Source of the DNA: Kangiella sp.
GTDB lineage: Bacteria > Pseudomonadota > Gammaproteobacteria > Enterobacterales > Kangiellaceae
NCBI RefSeq assembly: GCF_014762745.1
Contig: NZ_JABURJ010000100.1
Coordinates: 1 to 34,314, forward strand
Length of the DNA: 34,314 bases
Reading direction: 5' to 3'
Part shown: in pieces, positions 17,533 through 26,244 of the stretch
How positions within the stretch are numbered: position 1 is the stretch's first letter
Layout of the letters: every line of letters starts with the position of its first letter
Program-made: the position numbers and the translations under genes
The notes under the pieces: model-generated
The model's input: the letters and a program-made list of their open reading frames with translations, nothing else
Told to the model about the DNA's origin: nothing
The model's database searches: none

Positions 17533-18126
17533 ATGAGCTTAAGTATACTGCCTAACATCATCACTATCATGCGGATTATTCTGATAATCCCTTTTGCTTA
17601 TTATGTGATGGTAGAGCAGTATCCTCTTGCTCTGGTTATTTTTCTAATCGCTGGCTTATCCGATGGACTCGACGGCCTGCTCGCCAAGCGCTTTCGCTGG
17701 CAAAGTCGTTTTGGCTCCATCACCGACCCCCTGGCCGATAAGTTGCTTTTGCTGGTGGCTTTGTTGCTACTGGTTGTTAAAGGCCATATTTCCTGGACAC
17801 TGTTCTGGGTATCTACTGCCAGAGATGTGATTATTGTTGGCGGTGCAACCAGTTATCACTATCTTGTCGGGCCTTATGAAATGCGCCCGTCTCTGATTTC
17901 TAAGTGGAACACGGCACTATTAATTCTGTTGGTGTTACTGGTGCTTTTAACGGTAGCCGAGTGGTCTGCGGTTCCTGAGATCTTATTGCAGGGGCTTGAA
18001 ATTACCGTAATCCTGACCTGTATTATCAGTGGCTTACACTATATTTGGTTGGGTTTTGCCAATTACAAAACGGTGAAAAAACAAAACCAGTCATCGCCAG
18101 AGCTCAACGAGCCACCAGAAAAATAA
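17533..18126 (+). CDS. CDP-alcohol phosphatidyltransferase family membrane protein
   Basis: Members transfer a phosphatidyl group from CDP-diacylglycerol to an alcohol in the inner membrane, PgsA being the best known. The signature D-x2-D-G-x2-A-R-x8-G-x3-D-x3-D is present as Asp44, Asp47, Gly48, Ala51, Gly61, Asp65 and Asp69. The usual Arg at position 52 is Lys (AKRFRW). About five to six hydrophobic segments are visible across 197 residues. Similar proteins sit between DUF2066 and hda genes in related bacteria, and a separate pgsA may exist elsewhere, so I give no symbol. The hda start codon lies 17 bases downstream. Confidence 0.88.
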   Translation: MSLSILPNIITIMRIILIIPFAYYVMVEQYPLALVIFLIAGLSDGLDGLLAKRFRWQSRFGSITDPLADKLLLLVALLLLVVKGHISWTLFWVSTARDVIIVGGATSYHYLVGPYEMRPSLISKWNTALLILLVLLVLLTVAEWSAVPEILLQGLEITVILTCIISGLHYIWLGFANYKTVKKQNQSSPELNEPPEK

Positions 18127-18143
18127 CAGACACATTCCAATCC

Positions 18144-18833
18144 ATGCAGCAATTACCTCTCCATATCGAGCTTCATTCTGATGCAACCTTCGCAAACTTC
18201 GTGGTGGGTGAAAATCAGTTGTTGCTACAAAAACTTGAAGGGATCTGTCATGGAGACAGCGATTTTATCTATATCTATTCTGAGAAAGGTCATGGTCGCA
18301 GTCATTTATTGCAGGCGTTGACTCATGCATTCTCTGAGCAAAACCCTGATAAGTTAATCGCCTACCTGCCATTAGACAATAGTATGCTACAGCCCCAGAT
18401 GCTGGATGGGCTGGTTGCTTTTGATTGTGTGTCTTTGGATGGGCTGGATGAGGTGATTGGCGATAGTCAGTGGCAAACAGCTATTTTCAATCTTTATAAT
18501 CAGCTTAAAGAGCAGGGCAAAAGCCTGTTAATTACAGGGTTGGTTGCTCCTTCCCAGCTGGAAATTGAGCTACAGGATCTAAAATCCAGGCTATCCGCCA
18601 TGTTTATCTACAACATCAAGCCGCTAAATGATGATGAAAAGAGAATCCTGTTGCAAAAGAAGGCAAAGGAGAGGGGGCTTGAGCTGGTTAGTGACGTTGC
18701 TCAGTATTTACTGGCTCGCCAGCAACGCGATCTGCCCACGTTGCTGGAGATACTGGATAAACTTGATCAGGCTTCGTTACAGGCTAAACGAAAACTCACG
18801 ATCCCGTTTATTAAAGAAGTCCTTGATTTATAA
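18144..18833 (+). CDS. hda: DnaA regulatory inactivator Hda
   Basis: Hda is an AAA+ protein that, bound to the sliding clamp, stimulates ATP hydrolysis by DnaA and so limits re-initiation of replication. The N-terminal QQLPL is the clamp-binding motif. The DnaA-like core includes FIYIYSEKGHGRSHLLQAL, with a relaxed Walker A motif (G49-H54) as in E. coli Hda, and SRLSAMFIYNIKPL. A longer in-frame opening at 18045 lies inside the upstream gene. The ATG at 18144 gives 229 residues with the clamp motif at the terminus (E. coli Hda is 233), which decides the start. It ends 4 bases from a convergent gene. Confidence 0.93.
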   Translation: MQQLPLHIELHSDATFANFVVGENQLLLQKLEGICHGDSDFIYIYSEKGHGRSHLLQALTHAFSEQNPDKLIAYLPLDNSMLQPQMLDGLVAFDCVSLDGLDEVIGDSQWQTAIFNLYNQLKEQGKSLLITGLVAPSQLEIELQDLKSRLSAMFIYNIKPLNDDEKRILLQKKAKERGLELVSDVAQYLLARQQRDLPTLLEILDKLDQASLQAKRKLTIPFIKEVLDL

Positions 18834-18837
18834 ACTT

Positions 18838-19194
18838 TTAATCCTTTGAATTTTCTTCAAACAAGAACTCAAGGCTCAGCTTGGCATGTCGCAGGTGTGG
18901 AATAACAATCGAACCGCCTACCAGCATGGCAACTCCCATAGCTTCATCCAACTCCTGCTTGTTCCAGCCCTGCTTGACGCACTGCTCCAGATGGTAATCA
19001 ATACAGTCGTTACAGCGTAAAACCATGGATGCAACTAAACCTAAAAGCTCCTTGGTTCTGGAATCGAGAACACCTTCACCATACGCTGTTTTATCTAATC
19101 CAAAAAAGCGTTTGATAAGCAGGCTGTCAGTGTCCAAAGCCTTGGCATTGCCAAGCTCTCTTTTTTGGCGAAACTCTTCAAATGGATGGGTCAT
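18838..19194 (-). CDS. Carboxymuconolactone decarboxylase / AhpD-like protein
   Basis: The 118-residue protein fits the CMD/AhpD-like family of small helical proteins, many of which reduce peroxides or alkylhydroperoxidase partners through a CxxC pair. The pair is Cys61-Cys64 in RCNDCIDYH, with His68 following as in AhpD. GVAMLVGGSIVIPHLRHA forms the C-terminal helix of the fold. A TTG at 19206 extends the frame, but the ATG at 19194 has GAGG seven bases upstream. The substrate is unknown. It converges on hda with only 4 bases between stops and no visible terminator. Confidence 0.85.
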   Translation of the reverse strand: MTHPFEEFRQKRELGNAKALDTDSLLIKRFFGLDKTAYGEGVLDSRTKELLGLVASMVLRCNDCIDYHLEQCVKQGWNKQELDEAMGVAMLVGGSIVIPHLRHAKLSLEFLFEENSKD

Positions 19195-19333
19195 AATAAT
19201 CCTCAAACGGGCAAAAGATCTTATTGTACCGACAGCCCGGTTTAGCTCAAGTAAAACTGCTGTTAGATGCTGTTTTATATAAAGTTTCTATGGTATAAAT
19301 AGAGTGCTACGGCTTGGCTGAAGAGGAAAGCTC

Positions 19334-21085
19334 ATGTCTCTGACATCAGAGGATAATAAAGAATTATTAAATATATTAATGCAAGGGGAAAAGGCCTGGA
19401 ATCAATGGCGTAAGGAGAATCCAAAAACTCACGCTAATTTTGACGGCCAGGATCTTCGAGGCCTTGACCTGTCTGGTTGTGACCTTTCTGAGATGAGTTT
19501 TGTTGGTGCTAACCTCGCTTATTCAGACTTGCAAGGGGTTGCTCTTATAGCCAGCAATCTTACTGATGCCAATTTATGCTACTGCAACCTTACCGGTGCT
19601 AAACTCATTGCTGCGAATTTAAAGCAGGCCAATTTAAGTCACGCAAATTTACTTCACGCCAATTTATTAACCGCCATTTGTTTTCGAACCGATTTATCTA
19701 GTGTTGATTTACGCGACCATGATCTGCGTGGTCAGGATTTGCGTGAAGCCAACTTGAGCGGTGCTGATTTACGCAACCAAAACCTTGAAGGTTTGGATAT
19801 GCAGGGGGCTAAGCTAATTGGCGCCAAGATGGAAAATGTTAATTTACGCGATACCAATTTAAATAAAGCCAATCTATCTGACGTGGACTTATCTAGCTGC
19901 CGGATTGAAGGGGTTACTTTAAAGGGTGCAAATTTAAGTAACGCAAATCTCTCGGGTCTGGATTTGTCAGGCTTTAACTTGAATGGTGTTAATTTCAAAG
20001 GCGCAGATCTAAGAAGCTCAAACTTATCCAAAGCCAATCTTGATAATGCAACTTTAAGCGCTGCCAAATTATGGCAGGTGCAAACCAATGGCTGGTCAAT
20101 TCGTAACATTGATTGCAGCCATGCCAGTTGGGATCAGCGCGGTCGCGACTATACGCATTATGCCAAGAACCAATTTGAAAAACTGTTTGCCGACAAAATC
20201 ACTTTTACACTGCGTTATCAACGGATGCTGTCCTATCAGGATCTGGCAACGTTACCATTTTTGATTGAGCATCTTGAAGCCAGTTACTGGGGCTGTAAAT
20301 TACGTATTCGAGATATCCGCAATGAACCTGGCGATACGCGCGCGGTTATCGTGGTTGAAGATACCGGTGGCTTAAACCCAACAATGTTGGAAGCGAGCCT
20401 TCGACAGGAAGCTGAAAAGCTACAGTCCATTCAGATCAGTCTTCAATCCGAACGTAAGCTACAATTCGAAATTCGTGAATCATTACAGGCCATTAAAGAT
20501 AAATACTGGCCTAAATTATTAGAGCTATCCGAAATTGACAGTGATGCCAAGACTCGACGTCTTGCAGTGCTGTTTACTGACCTTAAAGGTTTTTCCCATT
20601 GGACCGAAGAAGATCGTACTGAAAAACTGTCATTGTTTCGTGGCTTACTAAAACCCGTATTAAAGAAATGGCAGGCCAGTTATCCCAATATGGAAGGCGA
20701 TTCGTTGCGGGCCACCTTCCAGAATGTTGAAAGTGCTTTGAGCTGCGCAGCTATGATCCAGAAAGTATTGGCTGGGGCAGGCTTTGCATTGCGTATCGGT
20801 TTGGATATTGGCGAAGTGAAAATTACCCATAACGAAATCACTGAGCAACTGGATATCGAGGGCGATGCCATCAACTTTGCGGCACGTCTTGAATCAATGG
20901 CTGAGCCTGGTGAAGTTTTGGTATCCGAAAATGTCAGGCATTATGCTATTCAGGCTGATTCTGCTTTTACTTTCAAAGAGCAGCGGCTAGCGCTTAAAAA
21001 AGCGGTTGGTGATAAGCAGGCGGGCGATAAAATCGTTTGCTATGCAGCGCAACCACTGGCCTTTGTTCAACCACCGGAGTCATAA
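19334..21085 (+). CDS. Pentapeptide-repeat protein fused to a class III nucleotide cyclase domain
   Basis: Residues about 36-255 are pentapeptide repeats of the A(D/N)LXX type, expected to form a right-handed quadrilateral helix. Residues 265-400 are a linker with helical, coiled-coil-like parts (SLRQEAEKLQSIQISLQSE). Residues 408-575 are an adenylate/guanylate cyclase domain. Metal-binding Asp416 (LFTDLKGFS) and Asp456 (MEGDS), purine-contact Asp507, and transition-state Asn514 and Arg518 (INFAAR) are all present. The Lys that normally selects adenine, four residues before the second metal Asp, is Asn452. No signal or membrane segment is seen, so it is probably cytoplasmic. Its stop directly abuts the ATG of the next gene. 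Confidence 0.88.
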   Translation: MSLTSEDNKELLNILMQGEKAWNQWRKENPKTHANFDGQDLRGLDLSGCDLSEMSFVGANLAYSDLQGVALIASNLTDANLCYCNLTGAKLIAANLKQANLSHANLLHANLLTAICFRTDLSSVDLRDHDLRGQDLREANLSGADLRNQNLEGLDMQGAKLIGAKMENVNLRDTNLNKANLSDVDLSSCRIEGVTLKGANLSNANLSGLDLSGFNLNGVNFKGADLRSSNLSKANLDNATLSAAKLWQVQTNGWSIRNIDCSHASWDQRGRDYTHYAKNQFEKLFADKITFTLRYQRMLSYQDLATLPFLIEHLEASYWGCKLRIRDIRNEPGDTRAVIVVEDTGGLNPTMLEASLRQEAEKLQSIQISLQSERKLQFEIRESLQAIKDKYWPKLLELSEIDSDAKTRRLAVLFTDLKGFSHWTEEDRTEKLSLFRGLLKPVLKKWQASYPNMEGDSLRATFQNVESALSCAAMIQKVLAGAGFALRIGLDIGEVKITHNEITEQLDIEGDAINFAARLESMAEPGEVLVSENVRHYAIQADSAFTFKEQRLALKKAVGDKQAGDKIVCYAAQPLAFVQPPES

Positions 21086-21973
21086 ATGACATTTACGTCA
21101 AGGTCGGTATTTTTATTAACAGCAGTTTTATTTTTTTCAGCAAGCGCTTTCGCAGAAGAAGAAACTCCTTCCATTCCCTCTACAGACATCAGCATTATTC
21201 CAATAAAAGCTCAGGGGAAACTTACCAAGGTTGATGCCGGCAATGCTCTTAATGCGTTGCATTATGATGGTTATGACAATCAGCCTCACTTTTCAGTAGA
21301 TGGCAAGCACCTCTATTTCACCCGAATGCTCGACGAGCAAACCGATATTTTTGTCTACCGGTTTGATGATGAGCAGTTAGTCAATATCACCAACAGTGAA
21401 GATATCAGTGAATATTCGCCTACCGTTTACAATTCCACTAGCCTAAGCGTGATTGGGGTTAACCCAGAAGGTCAGCAACATTTGCGCTTAGTTAGCTTAG
21501 TCGAGGGTTCACAAAAAGTGCTGAACCCGGTCATTGAGCCAGTTGGCTATCATGCATGGCTAAATCCTGAATTGGCTGCTGTTTTTGTACTTGGTGATGT
21601 CATGACTTTGCAATTATTTGGTCTTGAGTCAGAGGGCGCAGCAGAACCCTTGGTCGACAACATTGGACGTTGTTTGCAGACAGTCACAGAAAATACGGTA
21701 AGTTTTACTCAGTTGGTTGATGGAATGCATCAGGTATTCATGGTGGATAACCACGGAAACATCAAGCCAACCGGAATAGTGCTCCCTGAAGGCGTACAAG
21801 ACTATGTCTGGCTTGATGTAGAAGGGGTGTTGGTTGGTCAAAACAGTCAACTATGGTATATAAGTAGTACTGATAAAACACAGGTTGCTGATTTAAAGCG
21901 ACTTGGAATCAATAATATCACCAGGCTTGCAATACAGAACAATGAACAAAAACTAGCAATAGTCCACGAGTAA
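21086..21973 (+). CDS. Periplasmic beta-propeller-like (TolB/PD40-type) protein
   Basis: The 295-residue product begins with a signal peptide (SVFLLTAVLFFSASAFA, cleavage near residue 23). The mature part has WD40/PD40-like repeats. The best is DNQPHFSVDGKHLYFTRM followed by DIFVYRFDDEQL, then ISEYSPTVYNSTSLSVIG. This resembles the TolB propeller without the TolB N-terminal domain. A ligand- or protein-binding role in the periplasm is likely but unproven. It starts immediately after the cyclase stop (TAAATG), so the two are translationally linked. The CHASE-GGDEF-EAL gene follows 21 bases later, suggesting this protein could feed that receptor. Confidence 0.8.
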   Translation: MTFTSRSVFLLTAVLFFSASAFAEEETPSIPSTDISIIPIKAQGKLTKVDAGNALNALHYDGYDNQPHFSVDGKHLYFTRMLDEQTDIFVYRFDDEQLVNITNSEDISEYSPTVYNSTSLSVIGVNPEGQQHLRLVSLVEGSQKVLNPVIEPVGYHAWLNPELAAVFVLGDVMTLQLFGLESEGAAEPLVDNIGRCLQTVTENTVSFTQLVDGMHQVFMVDNHGNIKPTGIVLPEGVQDYVWLDVEGVLVGQNSQLWYISSTDKTQVADLKRLGINNITRLAIQNNEQKLAIVHE

Positions 21974-21994
21974 ACTCTCTAGGAGCAGTCTTAC

Positions 21995-24346
21995 ATGACA
22001 CGAAAGGCGAAGCCATTACCTTTTCTGGTAAAGAACCTGATCGCAATCGGGATTATTGTCTTGCTGGGCTTTGCTTTTCTGTTTTTGGCCAGTCGCTGGT
22101 TAGAATCTACCGAGCATCAATACGCCGAGGAGCGTTTCAGTGACGTTTCTATGCGCTACTTATTGAGAGTCACAAGTGATGTCGAACGTTTTATTGATGA
22201 TGTTGACCAGCTAGCAACTTTCTTTTCCCTTTCAGAAAAAGTCACCCGTTTCGAGTTTGAGCATTTTGCGATGAGCAATCTGGTCAAGCATGGTGGGGTG
22301 CAGGCTTTTGAGTATGTACAAGTCGTTAAGCATGATGACTTGGATGCATTTGTTGAAATGGCTCGTCAGGAATACCCCGATTACAGCCTAACGGAAAAAG
22401 ATACGGATGGTAGCTTAATTCCATTGGCTCGCAATAGAGAAGTGTATTTCCCCATTCTTTACGCATTTCCTTATGAAGAAAATAAAGACGTTTTAGGCTA
22501 TGACGCATACAGGTCTGAGCCAAGACAGGAAGCGCTAGAACGCTCGATAGCAACCAACAATACTACCGTGAGCCCACGAATGGAGCTACACCAGCACCCT
22601 GGAAAATCAGCCGCTTTAGTATTTTCACCAGCGTTCCAATACAAGAAAGATGGCAATGTCTTTCGTGTGATGGGCTTTGCTGAAGGCGTATTTGTGCTCG
22701 AAGATCTGATTCAGGAAAGCTCTGAGGAATTAGCCCGGTTTGGTTTAACGTTGGTGATAACGGATGTTACCGATGGTGAAGAGGTTTTATTGTTGGAGCA
22801 TCACTCACGAGGTGAGCAGCAGATCGATCAGGAAAACTTCTTTAGTATCGACAAAACGTTCAGCTTTGGTGGCCGTGACTGGAATATGGCGATTACCGGT
22901 AACGTTGAAGAGTTTTATCTGCCTTTGTCCAATGCGCGCTATTCTTTAATTTTAGTCGTGGTCTTGCTCGCCATCCTGTTGTGCTACTTTATGTATCTGG
23001 TGTTTGTTCTTTATCGTAACAACCAGGTGCTGATGGAAAGCAAGGGACAGCTTCGCAAGAATATCAATGAGCTAGAGTCCAGCCGCAATCAGTTGGTCTA
23101 TCAGGCTAATCATGACTTCCTGACCGATTTGGAAAATCGTTTCGCATTAGATAAGTTCTTAAATAAATTGATTCAGAACAAAGCAGGAAACAAGCACGTC
23201 GCCTGTTTATTGGACATTGATAAATTTAATCTGGTTAATGATTCTTTTGGTCATGAAGCTGGTAACTTTGTCCTTAAGCAATTTGCCAAAGTCGTACAAA
23301 CTAATATTCGCCCTCAGGATAAAGCCTATCGCTTAAGTGCCGACGAGTTTTTGGTGATTTTTGATAGCATGCCACTCGAATCAGCTTATCGGGTCATTAA
23401 TAAGATTCTTGAAACCGTTCAGGATACGACTTTTGACTGGACTCAGATGCGAATTAATATTCATGCCAGCGCAGGTATGGCAAGCATTTCTTCGGATACG
23501 CAGGATGCCAGTGAAGTGCTTTCTGAACTTGCTTCCGCGCGAACGATTGCCAAGGAGAAGGGTGGTAACCGTATTCATGTATTTGATAAGAATGATCCGG
23601 AAAGTGTGCATTTCCATAACCAGGTGTTATGGGTAAACCGTATTAATAAAGCTCTTGACGAAGATCGCTTTGCATTACGAGTGCAGACGATTAAAAGCCT
23701 GGATAGCGGTGATGATTTAAAAGAAGTGCTGGTGGTAATGCTGGATGAGGAAGGCGGTATGATTCCTCCGATTGAGTTTATCCCTGCCGCAGAACGATTT
23801 AACCTAATGCCTAAAGTGGATCATTGGGTGGTTGATAGGGTTCTGGAATATCTGGAGGCCAACCCACAGGCCAGTGAGTTCCTGTGGTGTGTCAATCTTT
23901 CGGGCGTATCATTAAATAGCGAAGAATTCCGCAGCAGCTTAATCGAACAAATTTCAGAAAGTCAGGAGCTCGCCAAATATATTGTTTTTGAAATAACGGA
24001 AACTGCCGCAATCAATAATTATGAGCTGGTTAAGCAGTTTATTGATGATCTGAATGATTTCGGTTGTAAGTTTGCTTTGGATGATTTTGGCAGCGGCATG
24101 TCTTCCTATGGTTATCTTCGAAACATACCGGTGGACTTTATTAAGGTTGATGGTTCCTTTATCAAGCAAATTCTAGATAACGATTATGATCAAACCATTG
24201 TGAAAAGTATTTGTGAGATCAGTGTTCAGCTAGGTATAAAAACGATCGCAGAATTTGTAGAGAATGAACAGGTTCTGGATAAGATTAAAGAGATGGGCTT
24301 TGATTATGGGCAGGGCTATCACATAGATAAGCCAAAGCTTATTTAG
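21995..24346 (+). CDS. CHASE-GGDEF-EAL membrane protein, probable c-di-GMP phosphodiesterase
   Basis: One membrane segment (residues 13-32), a periplasmic CHASE-type sensor (about 50-310) and a second membrane segment (317-343) are followed by a coiled coil, GGDEF (about 370-540) and EAL (about 550-783) domains. The GGDEF motif is degraded to SADEF (448-452), so cyclase activity is doubtful. The EAL motif is EVL (Glu577). VNLSG, FEITETAAI, Asp696-Asp697 (LDDFGSG), Lys717 and GQGYHIDKP are present, so hydrolysis of c-di-GMP is likely. AGGAG precedes the ATG. It is the last gene of the run starting with the cyclase and ends at a strong terminator. Confidence 0.92.
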   Translation: MTRKAKPLPFLVKNLIAIGIIVLLGFAFLFLASRWLESTEHQYAEERFSDVSMRYLLRVTSDVERFIDDVDQLATFFSLSEKVTRFEFEHFAMSNLVKHGGVQAFEYVQVVKHDDLDAFVEMARQEYPDYSLTEKDTDGSLIPLARNREVYFPILYAFPYEENKDVLGYDAYRSEPRQEALERSIATNNTTVSPRMELHQHPGKSAALVFSPAFQYKKDGNVFRVMGFAEGVFVLEDLIQESSEELARFGLTLVITDVTDGEEVLLLEHHSRGEQQIDQENFFSIDKTFSFGGRDWNMAITGNVEEFYLPLSNARYSLILVVVLLAILLCYFMYLVFVLYRNNQVLMESKGQLRKNINELESSRNQLVYQANHDFLTDLENRFALDKFLNKLIQNKAGNKHVACLLDIDKFNLVNDSFGHEAGNFVLKQFAKVVQTNIRPQDKAYRLSADEFLVIFDSMPLESAYRVINKILETVQDTTFDWTQMRINIHASAGMASISSDTQDASEVLSELASARTIAKEKGGNRIHVFDKNDPESVHFHNQVLWVNRINKALDEDRFALRVQTIKSLDSGDDLKEVLVVMLDEEGGMIPPIEFIPAAERFNLMPKVDHWVVDRVLEYLEANPQASEFLWCVNLSGVSLNSEEFRSSLIEQISESQELAKYIVFEITETAAINNYELVKQFIDDLNDFGCKFALDDFGSGMSSYGYLRNIPVDFIKVDGSFIKQILDNDYDQTIVKSICEISVQLGIKTIAEFVENEQVLDKIKEMGFDYGQGYHIDKPKLI

Positions 24347-24369
24347 CTTTTTAACAAAGCTGAGATATT

Positions 24370-24396
24370 AAAAAAGCCGCAATTAGCGGCTTTTTT
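24370..24396. terminator. Bidirectional terminator between the EAL gene and pckA
   Basis: AAAAAGCCGC (24371-24380) and GCGGCTTTTT (24386-24395) pair around AATTA, with an A run before and T run after. It serves both convergent genes. Confidence 0.92.
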
Positions 24397-24413
24397 AATG
24401 AGTAAATATCAAC

Positions 24414-26015
24414 TTATAGTGTTGGGCCTGCTGATATCAATGCCTTAGCTTTGTCGTTATCTGCAAAACGGTTGAAGTTCTTGATGAACATTTCTGCCAG
24501 TTTCTTAGCTTTAACTTCCCAGTCGGCGGCTGAGGAATAAGTGTTCTGTGGATTAAGGATACTGGTATCAACGCCTTTTAATTCTGTTGGAATTGCCAGA
24601 TTAAAGTAAGGTAAGTTTTCAAAAGAACTTTCTTCAATCGAACCATCCATAATCGCATCAATGATGCCACGAGTATCTTTAATTGAAATTCGTTTGCCAG
24701 TACCATTCCAACCTGTATTGACCAGGTAAACTTCAGCACCTGCATCTTGAATACGCTTTTCCAGTACTTCAGCGTACTGAGTTGGATGCAGTGACAGGAA
24801 AGCTTCTCCAAAGCAGGAAGAGAAGGTTGGTGTTGGTTCTGTAATACCACGTTCAGTACCTGCAAGTTTTGCTGTGAAACCTGACAGGAAATAGTACTGA
24901 GTTTGGTCTGGAGTTAACTTGGCAACCGGAGGCAATACACCGAAGGCGTCTGCGGTTAAGAAAACCACTTTCTGCGCGTGTCCAGCCATTGATACTGGTT
25001 TAACGATATTATCGATATGATAAATTGGGTATGAAACACGGGTGTTTTCTGTTTTGCTACCGTCATCAAAATCAATTTTACCGTTTTCATCGACTACAAC
25101 ATTTTCAAGCAGGGCATCACGACGAATGGCTCGATAAATGTCTGGCTCGTTTTCTTCTGATAGGTTGATGGTTTTTGCGTAACAGCCACCCTCAAAGTTA
25201 AATACACCGTTATCATCCCAGCCATGTTCATCATCACCAATCAAGGCGCGCTTAGGGTCTGTGGAAAGCGTTGTCTTACCGGTACCAGAAAGACCAAAGA
25301 AAATGGCAACATCTCCTTTTTCACCAACGTTGGCAGAGCAGTGCATTGACGCTATGCCTTTAAGCGGCAACAGGTAGTTCATCATTGAGAACATACCTTT
25401 CTTCATTTCACCGCCATACCAGGTGCCGCCAATTAACTGAATCTTCTCAGTCAGGTTGAAAGCAACAAAGTTCTCTGAGTTAAGGCCATGCTCCTGCCAC
25501 TTAGGGTTGGTTGCCTTAGAGCCATTCATTACCACGAAATCTGGCTCAAAGCCTTCCAATTCTTCTTCAGTTGGACGAATAAACATGTTCTTAACGAAGT
25601 GTGCCTGCCAGGCAACCTGAGTGATAAAACGAACTTTAAGGCGAGTTGCTTCATCAGCACCACAGAAGGTATCAACCACAAACAGACGACTGTTTGATAA
25701 TTGATTGGTTACAACCTGTTTAAGATCTGACCAGACTTCCGGAGAAATAGGCTTGTTATCGTTAACGCCATTTTTAGACCACCAGACTGTATCGCGGGTA
25801 GTGTCATCCATAACGATGTACTTATCTTTTGGCGAACGCCCTGTGAAAATACCGGTATCTACCGCAACTGCACCAGTGTCAGTGACCACGCCTTTTTCAT
25901 AACCTTCGGCGCCGGGCTTGGTTTCTTCTTCAAATAGTAATTCGTAAGATGGGTTATAAACGATTTCTGAAACTGAGTGGATGCCATATTGGCTTAAATC
26001 AAGATTGCGAGACAT
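24414..26015 (-). CDS. pckA: Phosphoenolpyruvate carboxykinase (ATP)
   Basis: It converts oxaloacetate and ATP to phosphoenolpyruvate, CO2 and ADP, the entry to gluconeogenesis. The P-loop [10 protein letters not shown] spans residues 241-250. The metal- and substrate-binding region DDEHGWDD follows, and [11 protein letters not shown] near residue 58 binds oxaloacetate. The protein has 533 residues (E. coli 540). GAGGAG lies just before the ATG. It stands alone on the minus strand; a candidate promoter is at 26104-26132. Confidence 0.98.
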   Translation of the reverse strand: MSRNLDLSQYGIHSVSEIVYNPSYELLFEEETKPGAEGYEKGVVTDTGAVAVDTGIFTGRSPKDKYIVMDDTTRDTVWWSKNGVNDNKPISPEVWSDLKQVVTNQLSNSRLFVVDTFCGADEATRLKVRFITQVAWQAHFVKNMFIRPTEEELEGFEPDFVVMNGSKATNPKWQEHGLNSENFVAFNLTEKIQLIGGTWYGGEMKKGMFSMMNYLLPLKGIASMHCSANVGEKGDVAIFFGLSGTGKTTLSTDPKRALIGDDEHGWDDNGVFNFEGGCYAKTINLSEENEPDIYRAIRRDALLENVVVDENGKIDFDDGSKTENTRVSYPIYHIDNIVKPVSMAGHAQKVVFLTADAFGVLPPVAKLTPDQTQYYFLSGFTAKLAGTERGITEPTPTFSSCFGEAFLSLHPTQYAEVLEKRIQDAGAEVYLVNTGWNGTGKRISIKDTRGIIDAIMDGSIEESSFENLPYFNLAIPTELKGVDTSILNPQNTYSSAADWEVKAKKLAEMFIKNFNRFADNDKAKALISAGPTL

Positions 26016-26103
26016 TGGGTACTCCTCTTGGACAAAGGCTTCTCAAACCTTTGCAATGCAACTGTTAAGCTAAGCGGTTCGGGATGCTTAAAAATTGCGC
26101 GCT

Positions 26104-26132
26104 ATTATCGCAGAAATTAAAAGGGCTTGCGA
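26104..26132 (-). promoter_or_regulatory. Candidate pckA promoter
   Basis: On the minus strand GATAAT (26104-26109) is a good -10 match. A weak -35 (TCGCAA, 26127-26132) lies 17 bases upstream. This is about 90 bases before the pckA ATG. The -35 match is poor, so an activator may be needed. Confidence 0.35.
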
Positions 26133-26144
26133 GAGGTAAAAGCC

Positions 26145-26189
26145 ATCAATTGTCAATTTTTTTGCCAGTCATTGGCAATTCAAATTGAT
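26145..26189. repeat. Nested inverted repeat upstream of pckA
   Basis: An inner TTGCCA-GTCAT-TGGCAA stem (26162-26178) is enclosed by outer arms ATCAATT (26145-26151) and AATTGAT (26183-26189). The symmetry and lack of a correctly placed T run suggest a regulator-binding site rather than a terminator, between the end of ispB and the pckA promoter. Confidence 0.4.
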
Positions 26190-26244
26190 AAGCTCAATCA
26201 TTGCCTTTTTATACCATTCGGGCAAGAGATATTAAGTCAGGGCT

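Noticed and set aside
19732-20109. 125-codon minus-strand frame within the pentapeptide region
   Set aside because: Periodic antisense shadow of the pentapeptide repeats; no start signal.
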